In this document: positions 23,949-31,880 of the stretch, one piece after another
Layout: each line of letters begins with the position of its first letter
Numbering within the stretch: the stretch's first letter is position 1
Assembly (NCBI RefSeq): GCF_039871655.1
Contig: NZ_JBDPLZ010000002.1
Span: 372,001 to 436,000 of the forward strand
Reading direction: 5' to 3'
Source of the DNA: Actinocorallia sp039871655
GTDB taxonomy: Bacteria > Actinomycetota > Actinomycetes > Streptosporangiales > Streptosporangiaceae
Length of the DNA: 64,000 nt
Program-made: the position numbers and the translations under genes
Notes under the pieces: generated by a model
Told to the model about the DNA's origin: nothing
Seen by the model: the letters and a program-made list of their open reading frames with translations, nothing else
Database searches by the model: none

Positions 23949-24527
23949 TTGTTCGCAGTACCCACCCGTGTGGCGCTGGCCGCAGCCCTGGCGGCCGGCG
24001 CCGCCCTCGCCCTTCCCACCGCGGCAGCGGCGGCGCCCAAGCAGCCCTGCGCCGTGGGCAAGTGGAAGCTCACCCAGTACAAGCTGGACAGCAGGAGCGA
24101 GGGTTACACGGCCAAGGCCAAGGGCGGCGAGGGCACCCGGCTGACCATCACCAAGAAGACCGTCACCTACGACTTCAACCGCTCCAAGAAGGTCGTCACC
24201 AAGGGCGTCCTGGAGGGCGAGGCCTACAGCGTGACGAGCGTCTTCCGCAAGACCCTCAAGATGAAGTCCACCCTGAGGGGGAACAAGAAGGGCGGGATCC
24301 TCCTCAACGTGCAGAGCGCCTCCGGCAACGCCAAGGTGGCCGAGACCGCCAACGGCAAGTACCTGGGCTCTCACAGCATCGTCAAGACCTACCGCAAGGG
24401 CGAGACGGATCCGTTCATCCCCCCCGCGGCCTTCTTCACCTGCGGCGCCAAGACCCTGAAGCTCGTGCTCGAGGCCGACGGCGGCGACAGCACCCTCGAC
24501 GCGGTGTACGTCTACAAGCGCGGTTGA
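23949..24527 (+). CDS. secreted protein, family B copy 2
   Basis: A 192-residue paralogue of the preceding gene: signal peptide VALAAALAAGAALALPTAAAA, then CAVGKWKLTQYKL, GGEGTRLTITKKTVTYDFNRSKKVVTKG, MKSTLRGNKKGGIL and a C-terminal Cys (FTCGA). TTG 23949 is favoured over an ATG 45 nt upstream because GGAGG sits right before it and the leader matches that of copy 1. A strong terminator follows. Function unknown. Confidence 0.72.
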   Translation: MFAVPTRVALAAALAAGAALALPTAAAAAPKQPCAVGKWKLTQYKLDSRSEGYTAKAKGGEGTRLTITKKTVTYDFNRSKKVVTKGVLEGEAYSVTSVFRKTLKMKSTLRGNKKGGILLNVQSASGNAKVAETANGKYLGSHSIVKTYRKGETDPFIPPAAFFTCGAKTLKLVLEADGGDSTLDAVYVYKRG

Positions 24528-24533
24528 TCTCTC

Positions 24534-24566
24534 CCCGGTGGGGGCGGCGACGCCGCCCCCACCGGG
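24534..24566 (+). terminator. terminator after secreted family B
   Basis: CCCGGTGGGGGCGGC, a 3-nt loop and GCCGCCCCCACCGGG give a 15-bp perfect stem starting seven bases past the stop. Confidence 0.8.
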
Positions 24567-24701
24567 CCGTGGAGAGGGCTCGCCTCTTCCTCACCGGCGA
24601 CGCCTCCGACGGCGGGAGGCCTTCGGCTCGGCCCCCTTCCCGTCCTGCCCTGAAGGGGCGCGGCTCCGTCCGCCCGAGCCTCGCGGCCCTAGGCTGAGGG
24701 C

Positions 24702-24995
24702 ATGATCAGACATGTTGTGATGTTCACCTGGACGCCCGAGGCCACCGGGGAGCAGAAGGCCGCGGTGCCCGCGGAGCTGGCGAAGCTGCCGGGGGAGATC
24801 CCGCAGATTCGCCGGTATGAGTACGGGCCGGGGATCAACCCCGGGAACAGGGATTTCGTGCTCGTCGCGGACTTCGACAGCCCTGAGGATTTCCTCACCT
24901 ATCGCGATCATCCGGTCCATCGGGCGTTCATCGAGAAGTGCATCGATCCGATCGCGGCGGACGTGGCCAGGGCCCAGTACGTGCTGCCCGGCTAG
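24702..24995 (+). CDS. Dabb (stress-responsive alpha/beta barrel) protein
   Basis: A 97-residue ferredoxin-like dimeric alpha/beta-barrel protein: MIRHVVMFTWTPEATGEQKA at the N-terminus, FVLVADFDSPEDFLTYRDHPVHRAFIEK at the heart of the fold, and YVLPG at the end. The length is standard. Some members are stress-responsive; others catalyse small cyclisations. ATG 24702 begins the conserved IRHVV strand. It is followed eight bases later by a KstR2-type operator. Confidence 0.9.
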   Translation: MIRHVVMFTWTPEATGEQKAAVPAELAKLPGEIPQIRRYEYGPGINPGNRDFVLVADFDSPEDFLTYRDHPVHRAFIEKCIDPIAADVARAQYVLPG

Positions 24996-25003
24996 TCATA
25001 TTT

Positions 25004-25017
25004 AACAAGCGCTTGCT
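25004..25017. promoter_or_regulatory. KstR2-type operator
   Basis: AACAAGCGCTTGCT agrees at every fixed position with the published KstR2 motif AnCAAGnnCTTGnT. It lies 69 bp upstream of the KstR2-like gene's preferred start, consistent with autoregulation. A weaker copy follows at 25048-25062. Confidence 0.75.
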
Positions 25018-25047
25018 CAAGGTTTAACAAGATGACAACCTGAGTGA

Positions 25048-25079
25048 CTGAGCAAGCGGTTGGGCGGGAGCTGCATAAT
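25048..25079 (+). promoter_or_regulatory. second KstR2-like half-matching site and -10-like element
   Basis: CTGAGCAAGCGGTTGGG carries one good half (CAAGCG) and one degenerate half (GTTG). It is followed by CATAAT at 25074-25079, seven bases before GTG 25086. If this is the -10 box, the transcript would begin at or near the GTG, giving a leaderless mRNA. Confidence 0.4.
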
Positions 25080-25085
25080 AAAGGG

Positions 25086-25748
25086 GTGACTACCACGACG
25101 AACAGCGGACGAGCCAGGGCTTCGGCCCGTGAGGGAGGCGGCCGCCGCCGCGCCCGGGGCGCGACGGGACTGGCCTCCGAACGCCGTGACCATCTGGTCA
25201 AGCTGGCGGCGGAACTGTTCGCCAAGAAGGGCTTCCAGGCGACCACGGTCCGGGAGATCGCCGACGAGGCCGGGATCCTCTCCGGCAGCCTCTACCACCA
25301 CTTCGACTCCAAGGAGTCGATCGTGGACGAGATCCTGTCGAACTTCTTCACCGAGCTGATGGCGGCCGACCGCGCGGCCATCGAGAAGGGCGGCAGCCCC
25401 GAGGAGGTGCTCGCCTCCCTGGTGCGCATCGCCTTCGGCACCCTGGAGCCGCACCGCGCCGCCATCACGGTGCTGCAGAACGACTGGAACTACCTCAAGG
25501 GCCTCGACCGCTTCGCCTACCTCATCAACGCCGAGGAGGAGGTCGAGAAGATGTGGGTCACGGCCATCGAGAACGGCAAGGCCGCCGGCCTCTTCCGCGC
25601 GGACCTGGAGTCCCGGCTCACCTACCGGATGATCCGGGACACCATCTGGGTCGCCGTGCGCTGGTTCAGGCCGGAGGAGGGACTGGACGTCAAGGCGCTG
25701 TCCGACCACTACCTCAGCGTGCTGCTCGACGGCATCCACGTGCACTGA
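25086..25748 (+). CDS. TetR regulator, KstR2-like
   Basis: A 220-residue TetR protein. After a 30-residue basic N-terminal extension comes HTH segment FQATTVREIADEAGILSGSLYHHFDSKESIVDEIL, nearly the KstR2 pattern, and the C-terminal part ends with YRMIRDTIWVAVRWFRPEEG, also KstR2-like. KstR2 represses steroid C/D-ring catabolic genes in mycobacteria and senses a CoA thioester. The flanking DNA holds a perfect KstR2 box. GTG 25086 was preferred over GTG 25044 since the latter would place the operator inside the gene. No steroid-ring genes are adjacent. Confidence 0.8.
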   Translation: MTTTTNSGRARASAREGGGRRRARGATGLASERRDHLVKLAAELFAKKGFQATTVREIADEAGILSGSLYHHFDSKESIVDEILSNFFTELMAADRAAIEKGGSPEEVLASLVRIAFGTLEPHRAAITVLQNDWNYLKGLDRFAYLINAEEEVEKMWVTAIENGKAAGLFRADLESRLTYRMIRDTIWVAVRWFRPEEGLDVKALSDHYLSVLLDGIHVH

Positions 25749-25774
25749 CGGAGCGGGGCCGCGCCCCGCTCCGT
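25748..25774. terminator. terminator after the KstR2-like gene
   Basis: ACGGAGCGGGGC, loop CGC, GCCCCGCTCCGT: a 12-bp perfect stem beginning at the stop codon. Confidence 0.8.
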
Positions 25775-25784
25775 CCTCACCGGC

Positions 25785-26030
25785 TCACTTCCTCCAGATC
25801 GCGGAGTACCGGCCGTCCTCGGCGTCGGCCTGGACCGGGTAGAAGCCCCGGGCCTTGAGCCGGTCGAACCGCTTCTCTGTAGTACGCCGGTCCGCCGGTC
25901 TTGGCCCAGACGGCCGCGTGGCGCGGGCTGCCCATGACGGTGATGGGCCGGTACTTCTGCTTCATCAGGGCCAGGGCCCGTTCGGCCTGCTGCGTGGAAG
26001 TGACGCCGTGGTGGGCGACGAATCCGTGTT
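25785..26030 (-). pseudogene. frameshifted remnant of a tandem-repeat (BTRD1-like) protein
   Basis: Leftward reading gives FVAHHGVTSTQQAERALALM, KQKYRPITVMGSPRHAAVW and AKTGGPAYYRE in one frame. After about 25880 the homologous continuation shifts to the next frame: EKRFDRLKARGFYPVQADAE and DGRYSAIWRK before a stop at 25785. The unit (helix, YRPITV, HAAVW, then FDRLKARGFYPV, YSAIW) is that of the bacterial tandem-repeat 1 family found in secreted actinomycete proteins. No start or further repeats are detected to the right. It is a broken C-terminal fragment of two repeats. Confidence 0.7.
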
Positions 26031-26198
26031 CCCGTGTTCCCGTGCTCTGAGCGATCGGTCCGTGCTCCGCCGACGTCGCACGGACGGGAGAGGGCGCGAT
26101 CTCTCCCGCCCGGCGACGGGTTCCGGTCCGGGAGCGCAGGTGGAGAAGGGGGTGCTCCCGGTGGTATGCCAGGAAAGTTAACCTGAAAATCTTTCAGA

Positions 26199-26212
26199 CG
26201 CAAGCGCTTGCT
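26199..26212. promoter_or_regulatory. near-perfect KstR2-type site
   Basis: Read on the minus strand, AGCAAGCGCTTGCG differs from AnCAAGnnCTTGnT only at the last base. It lies between the decayed repeat gene and cebE, and may be a relic or a second target of the KstR2-like protein. Confidence 0.45.
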
Positions 26213-26303
26213 TGGTCTATTTCCCGGGGCCTTCGAGGTCGATCGCGGATAACGGTTGTGTTTCGAGCACTTGACGGGCTCGGTATCCGGGGGCTGTGAT
26301 GCG

Positions 26304-26317
26304 TGGGAGCGCTCCCA
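26304..26317. promoter_or_regulatory. CebR operator
   Basis: TGGGAGCGCTCCCA is identical to the 14-bp palindrome bound by CebR in Streptomyces, and here the symmetry extends to 16 bp (G...C). It sits 62 bp before the cebE ATG. The presence of cebEFG-bglC-cebR downstream makes it the expected cellobiose-responsive site. Confidence 0.93.
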
Positions 26318-26379
26318 CAACCCCCCGAGGGCTCGACGAAGAGCCCGCTTCTCCCCACCCCGTCCTGGGAGGAACAACC

Positions 26380-27675
26380 ATGAAGTTCACCCGCCGGTCC
26401 GCTGCGATCGCGGCCGTCCTCGCCGGTGTGCTCGCCGCCGGCTCCGCCTGCTCGTCCGATGACTCCGGCGGCTCCGGGGAGATCACCCTGACCGTCGACA
26501 CCTTCGGCAGCTTCGGCTACGAAGAGCTCTTCGCGCAGTACGAGAAGGACCACCCCGGCATCAAGATCGAGCACCGGAACGAGAAGGAGCACGAGAAGGT
26601 CTACGTGCCCAACCTCCTCAAGTACCTGGAGACCGGCAGCGGAGCCGGCGACGTCGTGGCGCTGGAAGAGGGCGTCCTGACGAACCTGCGCGGCCAGTCC
26701 GACAAGTTCCTCGACCTCAACGAGTACGGCGGCGCCGCGCTGAAGGACGACTTCCTGCCCTGGAAGTGGAGCCTCGGCCAGAGCCTGGACGGCAAGTCGC
26801 TGATGGCGCTCGGCACCGACGTCGGCGGCCTGGCCATGTGCTACCGCACCGACCTGTTCGAGAAGGCCGGCCTGCCCACCGCCCGCGAGGACGTCGGCAA
26901 GCTGTGGCCGACCTGGCAGGCCTACGTCGACACCGCCAAGAAGTTCCAGGCGAAGGTCCCCGACACCAAGTTCGTGGACGGCCTGACGACGCTGTTCAAC
27001 GCGGTCCTGTCCCAGGAGGCCCCGAAGAACGGCAACACCACCTACTTCGACGCCTCCGAGAACTACATCGCCGACAAGAACCCGGCGGTGAAGACGGCGT
27101 TCGACTTCGTCACCGGTCTCAGCAACGAGAAGCTGTCCGCGGGCCTGAAGAGCTTCACCCCGCAGTGGCAGACCGGCTTCAAGAAGGACTCCTTCGCCAC
27201 CATGGCCTGCCCGGCCTGGATGCTCGGCGTGATCAAGGAGAACGCCGGCGACGCCTACGACGACAAGTGGGACGTCGCGGCGGTGCCCGGCGGAGGCGGC
27301 AACTGGGGCGGCTCGTTCCTGGCCGTGCCCAAGCAGTCCGAGCACCCGAAGGAAGCCGCTGAACTGGCGAAGTTCCTGACCGGCGCCGAGTCCCAGATCA
27401 CCGCGTTCAAGGCCGTCAACGCGCTGCCGACCTCCCAGAAGGCGCTGGCCGACCCGCAGGTCAAGGACGCCAAGAACGAGTACTTCAACGACGCGCCGGT
27501 CGGCCAGATCTTCGCCGCCACCGCCGCCTCGCTCCAGCCGGTCCAGCTCGGCGTGAAGAACGTCGACGTCCGGACGGTGTTCGAGGACGTCCTGGTCGCG
27601 CTCGGACAGGGCAAGCTCAGCCCGGACGAGGCCTGGAAGAAGGCCATCGAGGACGGCCGGGACAAGGCCGAATAG
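26380..27675 (+). CDS. cebE: cellobiose/cello-oligosaccharide-binding lipoprotein
   Basis: A 431-residue extracellular solute-binding protein (family 1). Signal peptide residues 1-23 precede C24 in LAAGSACSSDD, a lipobox with an unusual G at -3. The mature protein has the typical ITLTVDTFGSFGYEELF opening and DVVALEEGVL, then GTDVGGLAMCYRTDLFEKAGL. It delivers cellobiose-type sugars to the CebF/CebG permeases. The CebR operator is directly upstream, and a 11-bp hairpin separates it from cebF. The energy-providing MsiK-type ATPase is not in the window, as usual. Confidence 0.92.
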   Translation: MKFTRRSAAIAAVLAGVLAAGSACSSDDSGGSGEITLTVDTFGSFGYEELFAQYEKDHPGIKIEHRNEKEHEKVYVPNLLKYLETGSGAGDVVALEEGVLTNLRGQSDKFLDLNEYGGAALKDDFLPWKWSLGQSLDGKSLMALGTDVGGLAMCYRTDLFEKAGLPTAREDVGKLWPTWQAYVDTAKKFQAKVPDTKFVDGLTTLFNAVLSQEAPKNGNTTYFDASENYIADKNPAVKTAFDFVTGLSNEKLSAGLKSFTPQWQTGFKKDSFATMACPAWMLGVIKENAGDAYDDKWDVAAVPGGGGNWGGSFLAVPKQSEHPKEAAELAKFLTGAESQITAFKAVNALPTSQKALADPQVKDAKNEYFNDAPVGQIFAATAASLQPVQLGVKNVDVRTVFEDVLVALGQGKLSPDEAWKKAIEDGRDKAE

Positions 27676-27687
27676 ACGACCCCGTGA

Positions 27688-27713
27688 GGCGGCGCCGCGC
27701 AGGCGGCGCCGCC
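27688..27713 (+). terminator. hairpin between cebE and cebF
   Basis: GGCGGCGCCGC, loop GCAG, GCGGCGCCGCC: an 11-bp perfect stem just after the cebE stop and 22 bp before cebF. Such intercistronic hairpins often let the binding protein be made in excess of the permeases by partial termination or by protecting the upstream mRNA end. Confidence 0.65.
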
Positions 27714-27735
27714 CCCGTCCTCGAAAGGCAGTCCC

Positions 27736-28683
27736 ATGCTCGACGTGAGCAAGCGCCCCGCCGCTCCTCCCGCGCCGCCGGAGGCCACCAAGCCGAGGTC
27801 CAGGTGGTCCACCTGGGTCGACCTGAAGGCGGCCCCCTACCTGCTGGTCTCCCCGTACTTCATCCTCTTCGCGATCTTCGGCCTGTTCCCGCTGGGCTTC
27901 ACCGTCTGGGTGTCCCTGCACGACTGGGAGCTGGCGGGCGACCGCGAATGGATCGGCCTGGAGAACTACACCGAGCTCCTCCAGGACGGCGAGTTCTGGA
28001 ACTCGGTCGCCAACACGCTCGGCATGTTCGTCCTGGCGACCATCCCGCAGCTCGTGCTCGCCCTGATGCTGGCCAACGCGCTCAACAAGCGCATGCGCTT
28101 CCGCCTGCTGTACCGGCTGGGCGTCCTGGTCCCGATGGTCACCTCGATCGTCGCGGTGGCCGTCGTCTTCGGCCAGCTGTTCGCCCGCGACTACGGCTTC
28201 GTCAACTGGCTGCTGCGCACCGACGGCCTGGACTGGACGGCCGACAAGTGGAGCTCCTGGACGGCGATCTCCGTCATGGTCGACTGGCGCTGGACCGGCT
28301 ACAACGCCCTCATCTACCTGGCCGCGATGCAGGCCATCCCGCGCGACCTGTACGAGGCGGCCTCGATCGACGGCGCCTCCCCCCGCCGGCAGTTCTGGCA
28401 GATCACCATCCCCATGCTCAAGCCCGCGATCGTCTTCACCACGATCACCTCGACCATCGGCGGCCTGTCCCTGTTCACCGAGCCGGTGATGTTCGCCCAG
28501 GGCGACGTCGGAGGCGGCTCGCTCGGCCAGTTCCAGACGGTGGCCATGTACATGTACGAGAACGCGTTCCGGCACTTCGACTACGGGTACGCCTCGGCGG
28601 TCGCCTGGATGCTGTTCATGATGATCCTGCTGGTGTGCTTCTTCAGCTTCCTGTTCACCCGGCGGATCGGGGGGACCCAGTGA
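27736..28683 (+). CDS. cebF: cellobiose ABC transporter permease
   Basis: A 315-residue MalF-type inner-membrane permease with six predicted helices after a 35-residue cytosolic N-terminus. The EAA loop reads YEAASIDGASPRRQFWQITIPML (about residues 211-233), the contact site for the ATPase. It follows cebE after the hairpin and is coupled to cebG by GTGA. Confidence 0.93.
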   Translation: MLDVSKRPAAPPAPPEATKPRSRWSTWVDLKAAPYLLVSPYFILFAIFGLFPLGFTVWVSLHDWELAGDREWIGLENYTELLQDGEFWNSVANTLGMFVLATIPQLVLALMLANALNKRMRFRLLYRLGVLVPMVTSIVAVAVVFGQLFARDYGFVNWLLRTDGLDWTADKWSSWTAISVMVDWRWTGYNALIYLAAMQAIPRDLYEAASIDGASPRRQFWQITIPMLKPAIVFTTITSTIGGLSLFTEPVMFAQGDVGGGSLGQFQTVAMYMYENAFRHFDYGYASAVAWMLFMMILLVCFFSFLFTRRIGGTQ

Positions 28684-29501
28684 AAGCCACCCTGCTCACC
28701 CGCGCGACGCTCGTCGTGACGCTGCTCCTGTCGGCGTTCCCGATCTACTGGATGTTCGTCGTCGCGACCCGCTCCAACGACGTCGTCGGCATGGTGCCGC
28801 CGCCGATGCTGCCGGGCGGCAACCTCGGCGAGAACCTGGAGAGGCTCTTCGCCACCGAGGACGCACACTTCGCCAGGGGCATGCTGAACTCCGCGATCGT
28901 CGCGACGACCGTGACGCTGTCGGTCGTCGTGCTCAGCAGCCTGGCCGGTTTCGCCTTCGCCAAGCTGCGGTTCCGCGGCCGCGACGGGCTGCTGCTGGTG
29001 GTCCTGCTCACCATGATGGTGCCGCTCCAGCAGATGGGCATCATCCCGCTCTACATCATGATGGTGAAGCTCGGCTGGACCGGCGAGCTCAAGGCCGTCA
29101 TCCTGCCGTTCCTGGTGAACGCCTTCGGGGTGTTCCTGATGCGGCAGTACGCGGTCCAGGCCGTGCCCGACGAGCTCATCGAGGCGGCGCGCGTCGACGG
29201 CTGCTCCACGCTGCGCATCTACTGGAGCGTCGTGCTGCCGGCGCTGCGCCCGGCCATCGCGGTCCTCGCGCTGTTCACCTTCATGCAGACCTGGAACGAG
29301 TTCATCTGGCCGATGGCCGTGCTGACGCAGTCGAACCCGACCGTCCAGCTGTCCATCTCCGCGCTGAACGGCGCGCACTTCCAGGACTACACGCTCGTCT
29401 TCACCGGGACCGCGCTGGCGACCGTCCCGCTGATCGTCATCTTCGTTCTCTTCGGCCGCCAGATCATCGGCGGCATCATGGAAGGAGCCGTGAAGGCATG
29501 A
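28680..29501 (+). CDS. cebG: cellobiose ABC transporter permease
   Basis: A 273-residue MalG-type permease with six helices and EAA loop IEAARVDGCSTLRIYWSVVLPAL. GTG 28680 overlaps the cebF stop, and its TGA overlaps the bglC ATG. Helix one (LVVTLLLSAFPIYWMFVVAT) and the C-terminal FGRQIIGGIMEGAVKA are typical of the family. Confidence 0.93.
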   Translation: MKATLLTRATLVVTLLLSAFPIYWMFVVATRSNDVVGMVPPPMLPGGNLGENLERLFATEDAHFARGMLNSAIVATTVTLSVVVLSSLAGFAFAKLRFRGRDGLLLVVLLTMMVPLQQMGIIPLYIMMVKLGWTGELKAVILPFLVNAFGVFLMRQYAVQAVPDELIEAARVDGCSTLRIYWSVVLPALRPAIAVLALFTFMQTWNEFIWPMAVLTQSNPTVQLSISALNGAHFQDYTLVFTGTALATVPLIVIFVLFGRQIIGGIMEGAVKA

Positions 29502-30871
29502 CCACTCGGGGGTTTCCGGAGGGCTTCGCCTGGGGGGTCGCCACCTCGGCCTACCAGATCGAAGGCTCCACCGCGGCGGACGGACGAGGCACGTCCATCT
29601 GGGACACCTTCGCCCACACGCCGGGCAGGGTGCTGAACGGCGAGAACGGCGACGTCGCCAACGACCACTACGCCCGCTACGCCGAGGACGTGGAGCTCAT
29701 GGCCTCTCTCGGCGTCGGCGCGTACCGGTTCTCCCTCTCCTGGCCGCGGATCATGTCCGGCGGCACCGTCAACCAGCGCGGCCTGGACTTCTACCGGAGG
29801 CTGGCCGACACCCTGCTCGAAGCGGGGATCACGCCCTACGCCACCCTCTACCACTGGGACCTGCCCCAGGAACTGCAGGACGCCGGGGGCTGGCCCGCCC
29901 GCGACACCGCCTACCGGTTCGCCGACTACGCGGCCGTCGTCCGCGAGGCGCTCGGCGACCGCGTCAAGCACTGGTTCACCGTGAACGAGCCGTGGTGCGC
30001 GGCCTTCCTCGGCTACGCCTCGGGCGACCACGCGCCGGGTCTGCGCTCGCCGGAGCTCGCCGTCCGCGCGGCACACCACCTGCTGCTCGCGCACGGCCTG
30101 GCCGCGCCCGTCCTGCGCGAAGGCGACGGGCTGGCGGGCGCGGCGCCCAACCTGTACGCGGTCTCGCCCGCCACCGGCAGCGAGCTGGACCTGGACGCCG
30201 CCCGCCGCATCGACGGGCTGCAGAACCGCTTCTTCCTGGACGCCCTGCTGCGCGGCTCCTACCCGGCGGACGTCGTGCGGGACCTCGCCCCGTTCGGGTT
30301 CGAGGACGTCATCCAGGCCGGGGACATGGAGCTGATCGGAGGCCCGCTCGATTTCCTCGGCATCAACTACTACTCCCGCCACACCGTGAGCGCCGAGAGC
30401 GACGGCGGGATGGTCGCCACCTCCCCGTTCGCCTCGGCTTCGCCGTGGCCCGGCGCGGCGCACGTCTCCTTCGTCCACGGCGGACGCCCCGTGACGGACA
30501 TGGGCTGGGAGGTCGACCCCGGCGGCCTGCACGAGATCCTCACCCGGGTCGCCAAGGAGTACCCGTCCGTGCCGCTCTACATCACCGAGAACGGCGCGGC
30601 CTACGTCGACACCGTCGTCGACGGCGAGGTCGACGACCACGAGCGTGTCGCCTACATCGAGGCCCACCTGGAGGCCTGCCATGACGCGATCGCCGACGGG
30701 GTGCCGCTGAAGGGCTACTTCGCCTGGTCGTTCATGGACAACTTCGAGTGGGGCTGGGGCTACGGCAAGCGCTTCGGCCTCGTCCACGTCGACTACGAGA
30801 CCCAGAAGCGGACCCCGAAGGCCAGCGCCCGCTGGTACGGGAAGATCTCACGGCAAAATGGTCTTCCGTGA
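29498..30871 (+). CDS. bglC: beta-glucosidase, GH1
   Basis: A 457-residue GH1 enzyme cleaving imported cellobiose to glucose in the cytosol. Catalytic acid/base E164 lies in TVNEPW and the nucleophile E364 in YITENG; the N-terminal signature FPEGFAWGVATSAYQIEG is complete. No signal peptide. Start ATG 29498 overlaps cebG (ATGA). In Streptomyces the equivalent is BglC, in the same operon position. Confidence 0.95.
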   Translation: MTTRGFPEGFAWGVATSAYQIEGSTAADGRGTSIWDTFAHTPGRVLNGENGDVANDHYARYAEDVELMASLGVGAYRFSLSWPRIMSGGTVNQRGLDFYRRLADTLLEAGITPYATLYHWDLPQELQDAGGWPARDTAYRFADYAAVVREALGDRVKHWFTVNEPWCAAFLGYASGDHAPGLRSPELAVRAAHHLLLAHGLAAPVLREGDGLAGAAPNLYAVSPATGSELDLDAARRIDGLQNRFFLDALLRGSYPADVVRDLAPFGFEDVIQAGDMELIGGPLDFLGINYYSRHTVSAESDGGMVATSPFASASPWPGAAHVSFVHGGRPVTDMGWEVDPGGLHEILTRVAKEYPSVPLYITENGAAYVDTVVDGEVDDHERVAYIEAHLEACHDAIADGVPLKGYFAWSFMDNFEWGWGYGKRFGLVHVDYETQKRTPKASARWYGKISRQNGLP

Positions 30872-31863
30872 CTGAACAGCGCCCAACCCTCGAGGCGGTC
30901 GCCGCGCGTGCCGGAGTGGGGCGCGGCACCGTCTCCAGGGTCATCAACGGCTCACCCAAGGTCAGCGAGAAGGCCCGCGAGGCGGTGCAGAAGGCGATCA
31001 AGGAGCTGGGCTACGTCCCCAATCCCGCCGCCAGGACGCTGGTGACCCGGCGGACCGACACCGTCGCGCTGGTCGTCTCGGAGTCCGAGGAGCGGGTGTG
31101 GGGCGAGCCGTTCTTCGCCGGGATCATCCGCGGCATCAGCTCCGGGCTGTCGGAGACCGGCCTGCAGCTGCTGCTGGCCATGGCACAGACCCCGGCCGAC
31201 CACGAGCGGCTGGAGCGCTACCTGACCGGCCGGCATGTGGACGGGGCGCTGCTGCTGTCGCTGCACGGCGACGACCCGCTGCCCCGCCGCCTGGAGGAAC
31301 GCGGCCTTCCGACGGTGATGGCCGGTTCGTCTCCCGGCCGGACCCCGGTGGCCTACGTCGACGCCGACAACCGCGGCGGCGCGCGTCAGGCCGTCCAGCA
31401 CCTCGTCGACCGGGGCAGGCGGCGCATCGCGGCGATCGCCGGCCCGCAGGACATGCAGGTGGGCCTGGACCGTCTGGCCGGCTACCGGGAGCTCAACCCC
31501 GGCCCCGACCTGGTCGCACAAGGCGACTTCTCCGAGGGGAGCGGCGCGGAGGCCATGCGCGAGCTGCTGGAGCGGGACCCGGAGATCGACGCCGTGTACG
31601 CGGCCTCCGACCCGATGGCCATCGGCGCGATGCACGTCCTGCGGGCGTCGGGCCGGAGCATCCCCGGGGACGTGGCGGTGGTCGGCTTCGACGACTCGAA
31701 GATGGCCCGGCACACCGAGCCCCCGCTCACCTCGGTCCACCAGCCGGTGGAGGAGATGGGCCGGGCGATGGCCGAGCTGCTGGTCGCCCGGATCCAGGGC
31801 CGCGACCTGGACTCCCTGGCGATCATCCTGGAGACCCATCTGGTGGTCCGCGAGTCCAGCTGA
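30868..31863 (+). CDS. cebR: LacI-family repressor CebR
   Basis: A 331-residue LacI-type repressor: HTH residues 6-45 (TLEAVAARAGVGRGTVSRVIN, hinge region with VTRRTDTVALVV) and a periplasmic-binding-like effector domain. GTG 30868 overlaps the bglC stop. It should bind the TGGGAGCGCTCCCA palindrome upstream of cebE and be released by cello-oligosaccharides. The region after DRLAGYREL appears a few residues shorter than in typical CebR proteins, which may only be a loop difference. Here cebR is last in the operon, unlike Streptomyces where it is upstream. Confidence 0.93.
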   Translation: MTEQRPTLEAVAARAGVGRGTVSRVINGSPKVSEKAREAVQKAIKELGYVPNPAARTLVTRRTDTVALVVSESEERVWGEPFFAGIIRGISSGLSETGLQLLLAMAQTPADHERLERYLTGRHVDGALLLSLHGDDPLPRRLEERGLPTVMAGSSPGRTPVAYVDADNRGGARQAVQHLVDRGRRRIAAIAGPQDMQVGLDRLAGYRELNPGPDLVAQGDFSEGSGAEAMRELLERDPEIDAVYAASDPMAIGAMHVLRASGRSIPGDVAVVGFDDSKMARHTEPPLTSVHQPVEEMGRAMAELLVARIQGRDLDSLAIILETHLVVRESS

Positions 31864-31880
31864 GCGGGCAGACTGAAGGG

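Larger units (their letters stand above)
26031..26379. other. intergenic region before cebE
   Basis: About 350 bp without a supported gene. It holds a CAAGCGCTTG site (26201-26210), the CebR palindrome (26304-26317) and the cebE SD GGGAGGAAC. The left part, beyond the pseudogene, looks non-coding, with a short tandem GTGTTCCC repeat near 26027. Confidence 0.7.

Noticed and set aside
26020..26050. Short tandem repeat GTGTTCCC near 26027 as a regulatory iteron
   Set aside because: Only two imperfect units; more likely a chance or slippage repeat at the edge of a decayed gene.
26194..28575. 793-codon leftward open frame across the ceb genes
   Set aside because: GC-skewed shadow of cebE and cebF; His/Gly/Val-rich with no domain.
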